A stretch of DNA of 64,000 nt from Adiantum capillus-veneris (Eukaryota; Streptophyta; Polypodiopsida; Polypodiales; Pteridaceae), in NCBI GenBank assembly GCA_014529385.2, contig CM043971.1, positions 57,542,709-57,606,708 of the forward strand, given 5' to 3'. Of this stretch, positions 23,046 through 32,935 are shown one piece after another. Below the pieces are notes generated by a model. It did not search any database, was not told the DNA's origin, and saw nothing but the letters and a program-made list of their open reading frames with translations. Positions within the stretch are counted from its first letter, which is position 1. Every line of letters begins with the position of its first letter. The translations under genes were made by a program, and so were the position numbers.

Positions 23046-26000
23046 TTACTTTCTCTTCAAATGGCAAACTTTTTCATAGCACTTGTTTGTTAAAATGTCG
23101 GCTAAGCATGCTCGAGTTGTTCTTTCAACCTGTATTGTATAATGAAACTCTTGAAGTCGCACCACCCACTTTGCTATTTTGTCAGAGATTTCCATATGTT
23201 GTAGTGCATAGGGAAACATATCCTCCACAGTGATAATTACAAACCTCTTCGGCAGCAAGTATGGCCGAAATTTGGTTACCGCAAACATGAGAGCTAACAC
23301 TAGCTGTTCCATTAGGGTGTAGGCCTTCTCTGTGTTTTCCATGAGGCGGCTAGCAAAATACACAGGCCTCATAAAGGAGGTTTTTGGATCTTTTTGTAGG
23401 AGGGCAGCACCAATGGCTTCTTCTCCCACACTAGGGTTTACAAAGAATGTTTCTTCCCAACAAGGTTGGAGGATTACAGGGAGTGACCCTAACATTTTTT
23501 TAATCTCTCTAAAATGCCCTTCACTTTCTTCACTCCAAATAAGCGTCTCTTGACGAGTCAACTGTTGTAGAGGAAATATCACTTGGGAGAGTAAGTGTAT
23601 GAATCTACTCAAATATCTTAGCTTTTGCAAGAAGGAGATTAATTGTTTGATGGAAGTTGGGGAAGGTAGATTTAGCAATGTTTCTATCTTTTCAGGATCT
23701 ACCTCGATTCCATCAATGGACACTACATGCCCTAATAGTGTAACCTTGCTTTCCCCAATGTGACATTTGTCCTTGTTTAGTTGTCCACCCAGCTTAGCTA
23801 AACGAGTAAATCCTTCATCAATCTTGCCGAGATGCATACTTTTGGAGCTGTAAATACAAAAGTCATCTATGAAAACCCTTATGGACTTACCAAAGTAAGG
23901 TTGGAAGACCATGTTCATGAATCGTTGAAAGGTGGCTGGAGCGTTGGTGAGACCAAAAGGCATGACTCGAAATGCAAAACATCCCCATGGTGTGATGAAA
24001 ATAGTCTTTTTTTGGTCCTCCTCTGCAATGCGTATTTGAAAGTAGCCAGAGTAGCCATCACACACTGTGTATCTCTCATGGCCTGCTACTTCATTTAGAA
24101 TCTCATCTTGAAATGGGAGAGGGAAGTGGTCCCTCTTTGTTGCAGCATTTAGTGGCTTGTAATCCACGCACACTCGCCATTTACCATTCTTCTTTGGCCT
24201 CACCACTACTGGGGAGACCCATTCTGAATCTTCTACTGGGTATATGAATCCTGCTTCTAAGAGTCTCTTCACCTCAGACAACAGTGCATTTTGTTGCACA
24301 ACTCCTAATCTTCTTAGTTTTTGTACTACTGGCTTGCTCCCTTCTTTTAGATGGATATGATGCTTCACTGCAGTGACACCTGTAATGTGAGTGTAATCAG
24401 AAATAAACAATGATGCATGCTTCTTGAGAACATTTACATAACCCTCCTTTTCTTCTTCCTTTATATCCTTGGATAACATCTCCTCTAGGCTGGCATCCCA
24501 CACATTCTTCATTTGGATCCTTGGGTTGTCTTCTGATGAGGTAGTTTCCTTTATGGTGACGCCCATGACTTCGAGAGTGCTATCACTCTCTTCACTTGAA
24601 CTCTCTTCCTTGTCCATGGATGAGGAGCATCCACTTGAGCTCCACTCATCAGCTGACGTCTCTAGTTCAAGGTTCTCTTGTCGCCCATTCTTTAGGTTAT
24701 AAACCACCTTCCGACTATGGCCACCCATGCGAGGCCTCAACTCCAAGTCTCCTGTTGCCCAATCTTGCCTAGCTCCTATACCCATGAGCCAAGGTCGTCC
24801 TAAAATAAGGGGGTATCCTTCTCCCTTTACTGGCATCACATAAGCATCAACCTCTGTAGTGATTCCAAAAACAGAAACTCTCAAAGCTTTCACTACACCC
24901 ACACAAGTGACAGAGACATTATTGGCCATTTTTGCCCTAAAGTTTGATGATTCCATTACCTCTAAACCCAATTGATGCATTAGATTTTCTGTCATGACAC
25001 AAACCTCTGCTCCACTGTCAATGTAAGTTTTTGGAATCCGTCGTCCCTTGATTTGAGCCTCCACCAAAGGCACTATATCCTTGAGACCATATGCTTTGAT
25101 TACACTTACTAGCTTACTTCGCTTTGCCCTCGTGCTCACCATTTTTGACCATTGTCGTCGAAGCTTTGGGGAGATATGAAGTAGTTGTGGCCAAGTAATC
25201 TTTGGTCCTTGAGAACTCACATCAGCTGTCAAGTCATAAGGTTGTGTCCGAGATCCCATAGGGAAATCAGAGATGTCAATTTGAGACCTAGTACGGGTCT
25301 TTCTCTTCTTGGCTTCATCTTTAGTTGCCCGAGATGTACTTGCTTCATTGCTTGCATCCTTGCTTGTTTCTTTACCTACTTCATCTTGGACACGCACACG
25401 TTTGATAGGCATTGTAGCCACTTCATCTATCTTCATCTTCCCTTTAGCTATTTCTTCCTGGTTGCTTCTGCCCTTGAGGACCTCCTCCATCCTTATGATG
25501 CTCACATTTGGTTGAGTAGCAGGGGCTTGAGCTTGAGCACGAGGTGGCTGCAAAATTTGAGGTTGCGGTTGCTCTTGTGCTTGAGCTCTAGCACGGGGTG
25601 GACTTACTTGTTGTCGAGGACCTCTGACAGGGTAGTCATATCTTCTGGGATGAGGGCAATTATACATGCCGTGGCCAATTTCCCTACAATTGTAACACAA
25701 CATTTCCCTTGCTTGACGTCGCATTGGTGGCCGATTCCCACCATTTCCCTCAATAGGCCTTCTTGCACCCTGCACAAGATTTACTCTCAACCCCTCTAGC
25801 TGGTTTGTGAGATTGTTTATTTGTTGGAGCATATCTTCTTGTTGACCTCTATTGAGGTCTGGTGCATTAGGCACATTTGGAGGTATGTGAGAAGCTTCCA
25901 TAGTTGTGATATTGCCTCCCAAAGCTAGCTGGCCAGCTTGGGCTTGATAGAGAATCTTTCTATTCTTTTCCCTAGCAATTCTTAAGGCATCTTCAAAAGC

Positions 26001-26474
26001 ATTTGGAAATTTGTCCTTTACCTTCTCCCTTAGCAAGGGGTACAAACCTGAGATAAATCGATCCTTTTGGAGGCAATTGGGAGCTCGCTCACCAGGGTTT
26101 AGTGAGTCTGACCATTGCCCCCAAAGTTTCAGAAAACCTTCCTCATAGGTTGCATAACCATGAGGGTCAACTTGATGAAGGGACAGAAGCCGTTGCCATA
26201 GTTCTTCTGCCGAATTGGCTCGTTGAAATCTTCGTAGGAAAGCCACCTTCAATCCCTCCCAATCAATTCTTTGGGTTGGATCTAGAGCCTGGAACCATAC
26301 CCTAGCTTCTTCTTTGAGCACCAAAGGAAAAGCTCTCAATTTCAATGCTTCGTCATCCCTCCCGGAGACAAGGAAAGCCATCTCCAAGTTATCCAAAAAA
26401 TCCCCAGCATTTTCCCCACTACGCCCAAAAAATTTTGGGAAAGCCATCATAAAAGTGGGTTGCCTTCCTCTCAA
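23046..26474 (-). CDS. Tat polyprotein: gag, protease, reverse transcriptase, RNase H
   Basis: A single open frame of 1142 codons. The capsid region has 'ARVWFQALDPTQRIDWEGLK', and the CCHC knuckle is 'CYNCREIGHGMYNC' (near residue 258). The protease active site is 'YIDSGAEVCVM' (near residue 500). Reverse transcriptase contains 'VCVDYKPLNAATKRDHFPLP', 'VCDGYSGYFQIRI', 'MPFGLTNAPATFQ' and the intact catalytic box 'FIDD'. The first RNase H shows 'FVNPSVGEEAIGAALLQKD', where the usual first Asp is replaced by Asn/Pro context, so this domain may be inactive, as is typical when a second RNase H has taken over. It ends at a TAA, beyond which the same frame continues. Confidence 0.95.
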   Translation of the reverse strand: MRGRQPTFMMAFPKFFGRSGENAGDFLDNLEMAFLVSGRDDEALKLRAFPLVLKEEARVWFQALDPTQRIDWEGLKVAFLRRFQRANSAEELWQRLLSLHQVDPHGYATYEEGFLKLWGQWSDSLNPGERAPNCLQKDRFISGLYPLLREKVKDKFPNAFEDALRIAREKNRKILYQAQAGQLALGGNITTMEASHIPPNVPNAPDLNRGQQEDMLQQINNLTNQLEGLRVNLVQGARRPIEGNGGNRPPMRRQAREMLCYNCREIGHGMYNCPHPRRYDYPVRGPRQQVSPPRARAQAQEQPQPQILQPPRAQAQAPATQPNVSIIRMEEVLKGRSNQEEIAKGKMKIDEVATMPIKRVRVQDEVGKETSKDASNEASTSRATKDEAKKRKTRTRSQIDISDFPMGSRTQPYDLTADVSSQGPKITWPQLLHISPKLRRQWSKMVSTRAKRSKLVSVIKAYGLKDIVPLVEAQIKGRRIPKTYIDSGAEVCVMTENLMHQLGLEVMESSNFRAKMANNVSVTCVGVVKALRVSVFGITTEVDAYVMPVKGEGYPLILGRPWLMGIGARQDWATGDLELRPRMGGHSRKVVYNLKNGRQENLELETSADEWSSSGCSSSMDKEESSSEESDSTLEVMGVTIKETTSSEDNPRIQMKNVWDASLEEMLSKDIKEEEKEGYVNVLKKHASLFISDYTHITGVTAVKHHIHLKEGSKPVVQKLRRLGVVQQNALLSEVKRLLEAGFIYPVEDSEWVSPVVVRPKKNGKWRVCVDYKPLNAATKRDHFPLPFQDEILNEVAGHERYTVCDGYSGYFQIRIAEEDQKKTIFITPWGCFAFRVMPFGLTNAPATFQRFMNMVFQPYFGKSIRVFIDDFCIYSSKSMHLGKIDEGFTRLAKLGGQLNKDKCHIGESKVTLLGHVVSIDGIEVDPEKIETLLNLPSPTSIKQLISFLQKLRYLSRFIHLLSQVIFPLQQLTRQETLIWSEESEGHFREIKKMLGSLPVILQPCWEETFFVNPSVGEEAIGAALLQKDPKTSFMRPVYFASRLMENTEKAYTLMEQLVLALMFAVTKFRPYLLPKRFVIITVEDMFPYALQHMEISDKIAKWVVRLQEFHYTIQVERTTRACLADILTNKCYEKVCHLKRK

Positions 26475-26995
26475 TACAGCACAAAGATGAAAACTTCTAG
26501 GCCCAAATCATATCTTATTAAGGGTAGAATAAATGGATTGATAGATGCATTAATCTCAGCTAGACGACGAGGGCCTAGTAAGTCCCTTATGATGTTTTGG
26601 AACCTAAGCTTTGTGCTAGCTATTATATGCACAGTTTGTCTAGCAAGAGGTTGGAAAGGTCCATATAAATTCCTATGATTCATGGAGTATGCTTAAAGCA
26701 AGATGAAGATGTGAACATCAAAAGATACATTATACTCCAAAATGGGAAATATTATAGGGTCAGGGGACAGCAATATCTCTCTCAACCTCTCAGCTCCAAA
26801 ATAGAAGACCAATCTTTGTTGGAAATTTTTTTTTCTATCAATGCGCACATTCACCCTAATATTCTGAACTGATTGAAAGTTGTAGAAAATGGGATTATTC
26901 ATTGGTGCATTAATTACAAACTTCCATGAAGCAAATTCATTGAAGTTGAGCTCTCTTGGATCCCACCATTTGAGAGATGCGAAGAATTTGCTCAC
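26471..26995 (-). CDS. Tat leader: two related open frames of unknown function
   Basis: Two frames (26995-26693 and 26683-26471) lie between the leader ORF and gag. They share a pattern in the same order: a Phe-Gln pair, Gly-(Ala/Pro)-x-Arg-Leu-x-Glu-Ile, a Pro-(Ile/Phe)-Ile-x-Pro-(Ile/Leu) stretch, and an end of 'VHIFILL' or 'VFIFVLY'. This looks like a tandemly duplicated module of about 70 residues. No family is recognised. A stop separates the copies. Confidence 0.4.
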
Positions 26996-27440
26996 CAGTG
27001 ATTAGCCTAGCTTTGGTGTGACCATCTTCAGCTTTGTAGAGTTCATAGGGTTCGATGGCTACCCTCTCAACCACCTTGAGCCTTCTTGCTAGTAGTAGTT
27101 GGAGTGCATCACCATATGTAGCCTCTTGCCAATACCGCACCCCATTGATGTGTAGCTCCCCCTCCAAAAACTTGTTAATACCCGAGTTTGAGAGTGCTTT
27201 CACCACCTGAAGTCGAGGCTTCAAAGGGAGTGTCTTCACACTAGCCACAAAGCACTCAACACAATTTTTTGACCTAGGGACTTGATGACTACAAGATTTT
27301 CCTTGAAGCAAAGAAGGGTGTGTGTAGTTAACTCTCTTTACCCGCATACGTGCCGTTTGTCGATAAAGACGCTTCTTTTCTCGAGCTTCTTGGGGAGACC
27401 ATAGTGGAAGTCTCGGAGAATTTGATGGATCTTCCTTCAT
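26937..27440 (-). CDS. Tat leader ORF, 167 codons, unknown function
   Basis: An uninterrupted frame between the primer-binding site and gag. It is rich in basic residues at the N-terminus ('AREKKRLYRQTARMRVKRV') and mixed afterwards. Some Tat-lineage elements (for example Ogre) carry an extra ORF in this position. I see no recognisable domain. It overlaps the start of the first duplicated leader frame. Confidence 0.5.
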   Translation of the reverse strand: MKEDPSNSPRLPLWSPQEAREKKRLYRQTARMRVKRVNYTHPSLLQGKSCSHQVPRSKNCVECFVASVKTLPLKPRLQVVKALSNSGINKFLEGELHINGVRYWQEATYGDALQLLLARRLKVVERVAIEPYELYKAEDGHTKARLITGEQILRISQMVGSKRAQLQ

Positions 27441-27468
27441 AGGATTGATAGAGCGCTGCTTGAGAACT

Positions 27469-27485
27469 CCTCAGTGGGGGCACCA
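27469..27485 (-). other. Primer-binding site of the Tat element
   Basis: The minus strand reads TGGTGCCCCCACTGAGG directly after the 5' LTR. The leading TGG complements the CCA end of a tRNA. The tRNA species is not identified. Confidence 0.65.
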
Positions 27486-27605
27486 ATTTATGACGAAGGA
27501 AATTTGGAATGGCGAACTCTACACCAAAACAAACTCCATTGCGCCACAAGGGAAATGAGATGAGGGCACCACCTAGTCTTGGAAGCGTGGACTAGGACCG
27601 CTACA

Positions 27606-27657
<52 letters not shown>

Positions 27658-28934
27658 ACTATGAATGAAGCATTAACCGTGGTGTGTGTACAAGGAATGG
27701 ATGACTTCAAACACTCCCAACACAAATAGCATATAGATTACCAAACAGGCACTCAAGGATTAGCCAAGATCACATCAAGCACTCTCACACGCATATAAAA
27801 CATTTCTCTTAATTAACATAAGTAAGAGGAGGAGAGGTTACTAGCATGAAACAATTTGCACTCTAGGATGTGCAAGAATAGAGTGAATGAATGAGCTTAT
27901 GGGCTCATGGTGAGTGATACAAAGGCTCAATGGGCTGAGGGAGGCTTGAAATTACAAAGGGGAAGGCCTCTTTATATAGGAAAGAGAGTGATTAGGAGTG
28001 AGGTTAAGATACAAGTGTAATTTGTACAAATGAAGCTTGATTAGGGACATTCAACCAATGAAGAAGCTCCTTCCAAGTGATTTGTTGACCAATTAGCTCC
28101 ATCATCACTTGTGTTGTCTTCACTCCTTCCTCCATAGCTTGAGTCCAAGAGCTTCCTTATTTTAAAATGTAAAGAATCTACATAAAATCAATACATATCT
28201 AGTAATAATAGAAAGGGGTTGAATGAGAACTTATGAATTACAACAAGATTAAGCATGACTTGAGAGGTGATTAGAAGAGGAACTTTGATGGGTTTTGAGC
28301 TTGAGAGAGAGAGAAGGAAGGAGAGGAGGGTGAGAAGACTAATAGCTGATTTTAAAGAAGGTCTCAATGTGGAAAAGGAAGGGTGTGTGTGTGTAAAGGT
28401 AGGGGGGTGGTCTCCACCACAGTTGAAAAAACTGGCGTCCACCATTTTGGCCATATCTCCTAGACCGTAGATGCAAAAATTATAAAAAAATATGGCCAGA
28501 ATCTTCAGCTCGTCAGTGACAACTTTGATGAAGACAACTTTTCTTGGATCGGAGTGGAAGTAGTTTTTAAAAATTCAACAAAATCATGTGCCTGGTTTCT
28601 TCCTTTACCAAGTCTTCCACTTGGGTCCCATTTGTTTGAATCATCATATGGCTCCAAAGCCATGATGATATGAGCCACTCATGACCCTTGAATCATGGGT
28701 GCATGGCTCCACAACCACATCATATCTTTTCTTTTCACATTTACATATTTTCCCTTCCCTTTACCACTAGGTTCTCCCTCTACCTTTCACCTCCGGTGAA
28801 CTAGTCAAGAAAAAATCCTTTTTTTTAAAATTTTTCCAAGAGGTTGTTCTCACTCTTTCGTTTATTGTAAACCTCTAGAAGCAAGGAAAACCGACAAAAT
28901 ATGATAAACAAAAATTTGTGATAGGCTCGGATCA
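27486..28934 (-). repeat. 5' LTR of the Tat element
   Basis: About 1449 bp, nearly identical to the 3' LTR at 19785-21249. On the minus strand it starts TGATCCGAGCC at 28934. It includes a (GA)n tract at about 27610-27655. Confidence 0.93.
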
Positions 28935-30908
28935 ACGCAATCACTAAGAGAGTTCTTCAAAGTTTTTCTAATATTGTCACTGACCTAGATGTTCAGGATA
29001 TTTGTGATGCTGTTGGGATTAGTACGAAGGGCTATCAAGCAATACATCAAGTGTTAAAAGATGTATTAAGAAGTCGAGGAGTCACGGAAAACCTATTCCC
29101 ACTTCCTAACAGAGTGGCGATTGCCAAGAGGGTGTCAAATGAAGATGTTGTTCACCGATTAGGGGATTACTTGTATATTGAGGACACGATGCCTCTTCAG
29201 GCGCTCCGTAGTAAATCGCAAGGAAAGAAGGGCCGCGGGAAGGGAAGAGGTGCTGTTTCTAACAGTGTGTTGCAGACCGAAGGCTTTGTTTACACCAAAT
29301 TCAACAATATCTTTGTGGACTTGATACGATTGCAGCAGTCCATGGCTGTTTTCTATAATTTGAGTGATGCAGGTTAGTTTAGGGTTGCCTACATGCTCTA
29401 TGATGTGTCATAACATGCATTCTGAGTCTTTATATTTGTGGCAGTTCTTGAAGGCAAGCTTGTGTTTGTGCTGAAGTTGGATGAGTGTGTAATTGTAAAA
29501 GGGAGAAAGTTGGAGAGAATGAGCATCACACTTATCAATGAAGCCCTAGATTATGCCAAGAAATCTTGCAGTTCAAGTGAAGCGACAAAGCCCTCTTTTA
29601 GTGAAATCAAAGAAGGATATATGGTGGCTTGGTGCAATTGAAGTTCCAAAAGAGACACATGAAGTCCTTGCATGGATTTTTAGTAGAATCCTATGGGTCA
29701 CAAAGGTCATAAAAGCTCAAATAAATGGTGAGAAGGTCATGGTTACAGGGCGTGGGGAGTTTGATGTTGAATGGCATTTATGTCGTGATCTAAAGACCAT
29801 AAAGTGCATGCTTGGACGCAAACAAGGTGCAAATTCTTTACTTCCCTGTCCATTCTGTATGAAAGGGCACAAGACAAGTCGAGCAGCTCAAGTGGAAGGT
29901 CAGGACGAAGATAATGATGATCATATAAATAGGGAGTGGCAAACTTCGGTTCTTTCATGTGATATGCTAGAGGTGCCCAATAGGGATAGCAAAGATCCTG
30001 GGTGGAGCCCCATATTTCCCTTCTCCCTCAACAATGTTCACTTTTGTACATTGCATGCGTTTATGCAAATATTTGATAGGATGATAAAGCATCACATTGA
30101 TAGGATTTCACAATGAAGCCCCTTCAATGGTCAAAAGACTCCTTGCAGGGGGTGGAGACGCTCCTTAATGAGATTGGATGTCACTGATCAAGGGTGAACA
30201 TTGTAGTAGAGACTTGTAGGGAGAAGACATATGAGGTGGCACAGAAGTTTTCCATGAATGGAGCCAAGGCACGTCGATTTTTCAAGAAGATGTCAAAGTC
30301 TCCAATGCAGGTACACAAGGCAAGTGTCGATCTAGCAAGTGAGAAGCGGTGGGAGTTGTGGAAAGATTTGTGTTCATGCACGACGGACAAAGATCCCAAT
30401 GTGGAGGTTGCTAACCAACGCAAACTAGTATGGTCATCCTTTCAAAAGGTTGTGCAATTGATGAATCTTTCAAGCACCACCGTTGAGCAACGAGAGGAGT
30501 TCAAGAAGGTGCTTTATGAGTTCACAAAGGCCGCTAAGGATGGATGGTCTGAAAGAAAGATTACACATTACATGGTTTGTTTTAACGGACTTAATAGATA
30601 TGCAATGTTTGAAAATGCAAATTTTCTATTGGCTTATCTCCTTTTTGATTGTTTTAGCACATTCTCTATGCGCATGGTGCATACTACATGGATCTCTATG
30701 GTTCGCTTGATATATGGAGTACACAAGGCATGGAGAAGTCCCACTATCAAGCAAAAGGAGTCTATTTCACACTCCAACTACCTCCAAGAGATGGTTAACT
30801 GGTTTTTTAGTCACACCTTTGGGAGAACTTGCACTATTGAGAAGGCAAGAGAGTCAATGTTAGCAAAGCAATTACGCAAGACCTCCCGTACTGCAGCATC
30901 CGAGAAGT
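28935..30908 (+). pseudogene. Transposase-like gene, 3' part (putative DDE enzyme)
   Basis: The frame resumes after the Tat element with 'AITKRVLQSFSNIVTD', then a region ending 'GKKGRGKGRGAV' that is basic. A clear intron (GT at 29373, AG at 29444) joins 'YNLSDA' to 'VLEGKLVFVLKLDECVIV'. Later blocks are 'KKDIWWLGAIEVPKETHE', 'EWHLCRDLKTIKCMLG', a CPFC zinc-type pair near 29846, 'NNVHFCTLHAFMQIFDR', 'ITHYMVCFNG' and 'WSTQGMEKSHYQAK' (around 30715-30755). The Asp at 29480, the Asp in 'CRDLK' and the Glu in 'GMEKSH' are candidates for a DDE triad; the arrangement recalls large eukaryotic transposases with an internal zinc motif, but I cannot assign a family. Frameshifts near 29590, 30110, 30640 and 30765 and a stop at about 30183 disable this copy. 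Confidence 0.6.
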
Positions 30909-31146
30909 GAAAACGCTCGCGAGCGGCCCTGGGCCATGAGGCTTGGCGTGCAACTAAGGATTGAAATGGCAGCGTTTGGGTGTTGCGTCATCCGTCTGCA
31001 TGATCTAGTTTTACTTGTTAAATTCAATTGGTTTATTTGAGTTTTTCACTTAGTTGGCCGCATAGTGTGAAAGGGCCCAAATCCTAAAAACCCCTATTTA
31101 AAGGTTGAAGGCGCTCATTTTGTCATTTTCCATACTAGGTGCTACC
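30909..31146 (+). promoter_or_regulatory. Spacer with probable promoter of the histone H3 gene
   Basis: A TATA-like 'cctatttaaagg' at about 31095-31106 lies roughly 45 bp before the ATG at 31147. This is the only promoter-like element seen; the assignment rests on position. Confidence 0.4.
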
Positions 31147-32014
31147 ATGGGAAGAACAAAACAAACGGAAAGGATTGAATATCCAGAGGGCCCGGATGGC
31201 CAACGCGAATACCAGCTGTAGCACAAGAAGCTGGAACGTCACAAGTTCAAGGTGAGCTCCACACAGAAGAAGTTGGATCTTCAAATCAACATGGTCAGTC
31301 CTCTACAACAGGAAAAGAGATAAGGAAGCATCACCTTGTTGTCTACTCATCGGACTCCAACGATTCTGAGGGCAACATAACGGATGAGAGAGACCAAGGC
31401 AAAGAAATAAATAACCACAAACAGCGGTGATCAGAAGGCTCCGAAGAGACGCAAACGGATGATGATCTCCCATGGGTTGGTGTCGAAATACAAACTTATG
31501 CCGCTCACATGTCTATTGGGGGTAAGACACTCCCTAAAAGGAGTGGACCCACACCATCACATCTGCACAATAGTGAAGAGCATGAACCAGATGAAGAGTG
31601 GGTGGACTCGAAATATGAGGTGTTGGAGGTGCTTGTGCGGCCAAAAAAGAGAAAGAGCATTGTCTACAAGAAGAGGAAGCAAGCTGCCCTAACTTGTGCA
31701 ACAAATGCACCTCCCCGTCGACCTCAGAAGGTGCGAAAGCGCATCCATGCATTTGCGGAGATTCGCCACTATCAGAAGAGCACCGAGCTCTTGATTTGGA
31801 GGGCCCCTTTTGCAAGGCTTTGCAGGGAGGTTTTGCAAATGTACAACACTGAGTTTCGGATGGCGCTATGGCCATAGATGCAGTCCAAGAGGCAGCAGAG
31901 CAATATCTAACTAGAATATTCGAGGATGTGAACCTATGTGCCATCCATGGAAAGCGTGTAATGATTATGCCCAAGGATATGCAGCTTGCTCATTGTTTGG
32001 GCCATGAGCATTAG
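31147..32014 (+). pseudogene. Histone H3 variant with long acidic tail and Ile at position 9
   Basis: It starts MGRTKQTERIEYPEG, matching canonical MARTKQTARKS: Arg2, Thr3, Lys4, Gln5, Thr6 and Arg8 are kept, Ala7 is Glu, Lys9 is Ile and Ser10 is Glu. A divergent, mostly acidic tail of about 170 residues follows, ending in a basic block ('RPKKRKSIVYKKRKQ'), a likely nuclear signal. The histone fold is unmistakable: 'FAEIRHYQKSTELLI', 'PFARLCREVLQMY', '[20 protein letters not shown]', '[20 protein letters not shown]'. Loop 1 has the canonical length, so it is not a typical centromeric H3. Lys79 is Asn and the C-terminus ends GHEH. This copy has a frameshift near 31210, a TGA at about 31429 and a frameshift near 31866. 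It lies between the transposase-like gene and convergent genes inside the TIR element. A domesticated or captured H3 is certain as homology; its function is inference. Confidence 0.93.
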
Positions 32015-32282
32015 CTTGTAATTAGTCATCAAACCATTTTTGTATTTACAGAACTTCCAAGATTGGGAATTAGAATTTGAATATAAGCGTCTTTTGATTG
32101 TATACTCCACTCTTTCTGCATTGTATTGCTTTAATTGTGTACCATGCAATGTAGTAGAGGTCCATGTTTTGTCTACCTTCTTTTGTATGTATATAGCTTA
32201 AAGCTTGGCATTGACAAAACTTGCCTACATTAAGCACCTTGGCTAAGTCAAGCATGCAGTTCCTAATACATCCAAGCTATGT
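32015..32282. other. Spacer 3' of the H3 gene
   Basis: Non-coding. AT-rich sequence presumably containing the 3' untranslated region and polyadenylation region of the H3 gene. No defined signal chosen. Confidence 0.4.
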
Positions 32283-32527
32283 GAAGCACTGATGCAACCC
32301 AAATATCTTGAATGCATGGTAAAAGTTTCTGGAAAGCCTTGGAAAGGGCTTGGAATGCCCCCAAAATGGCTGCCACAAGGACACGCATTTGGTGCTTCCA
32401 CAGGCCGATGAAGGGACTAAATGCACGCCCTTGTGGCAGCCATTTTTAGGGCCTGCCAAGGTCTTTCCAAAGCTTTCCAGGATGTTTTGCCCTTCATTCA
32501 AGATATTTCCCTTGCTTCAATGCTTCA
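32283..32527. repeat. Long near-perfect hairpin 1
   Basis: Two arms of about 115-120 bp are inverted copies around 32404. The left arm includes 'aaatatcttgaatg', 'tctggaaagccttggaaagg' and 'atggctgccacaagg'; the right arm returns their complements ('ccttgtggcagccat', 'ctttccaaagctttcc', 'cattcaagatattt'). A transcript on either strand would fold back. Confidence 0.88.
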
Positions 32528-32659
32528 AATAGCCTAGATGCATCAGGAAGTGTATGTCCCACTAAGTCAATGTAGCATAGATTTTTTGAAGTATACATGT
32601 AATTAGTTTTGGTTTTGCAACTGAAATTTATCTGGGCTTGTACAACAACTTGGTTATGA

Positions 32660-32935
32660 AAAGATCTATGGTTGGAGTGAATGTTGGTTAGCCATTTTGT
32701 CTTAATTCATGGGGAAACGTATTGATAAGCCTTTTAAAGGGCTTGAGATGCTCCAAAATGGGTTGCCACAAGGGCGCGCATTTGCCCCTTCCATATGCTT
32801 ATGGAAGACCCAGATGCACGCCCTTGTGGCAGCCCATTTTGGGGCTTCCCAAGCCCTTTTGTAGGCATATCAATAACTTTCCCCATGATTTAATGCAAGT
32901 TGGCTAGCCAACATGCTTTCCAACCCAGCATGCAT
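32660..32935. repeat. Long near-perfect hairpin 2
   Basis: A second inverted repeat is centred near 32799. Left arm blocks 'ttcatggggaaa', 'aaagggcttgagatgc' and 'aaaatgggttgccacaaggg' are returned on the right as 'cccttgtggcagcccatttt', 'aagccctttt' and 'tttccccatga'. The inner 60 bp resemble hairpin 1, so the two are related. They sit between the 3' ends of convergent genes. Confidence 0.88.

Larger units (their letters stand above)
19785..28934 (-). mobile_element. Tat-lineage Ty3/gypsy retrotransposon, full length
   Basis: LTRs at 19785-21249 and 27486-28934 are nearly identical, differing mainly in GA-tract length. ACGCA duplications flank the element. The primer-binding site (27469-27485) directly adjoins the 5' LTR and a G-rich polypurine tract (about 21250-21265) adjoins the 3' LTR. 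Gene order on the minus strand is leader ORFs, gag, protease, reverse transcriptase, RNase H, a second RNase H, and integrase. The second RNase H before integrase is the mark of the Tat lineage. High LTR similarity and long open frames indicate a recent insertion. Confidence 0.93.

Noticed and set aside
20503-28470. Open frames of 88 and 67 codons repeated in both Tat LTRs
   Set aside because: Duplicated only because the LTRs are duplicated; hydrophobic low-complexity composition and no sign of selection.
29743-29958. Minus-strand frame of 71 codons opposite the transposase-like gene
   Set aside because: Shadow of the plus-strand coding sequence.
31147-32014. The H3 gene as a centromeric H3 (CENH3)
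   Set aside because: Loop 1 has canonical length and the 'KSTELLI', 'NLCAIH' and 'IMPKD' blocks follow ordinary H3. The start keeps the ARTKQT pattern, which CENH3 usually lacks or varies.
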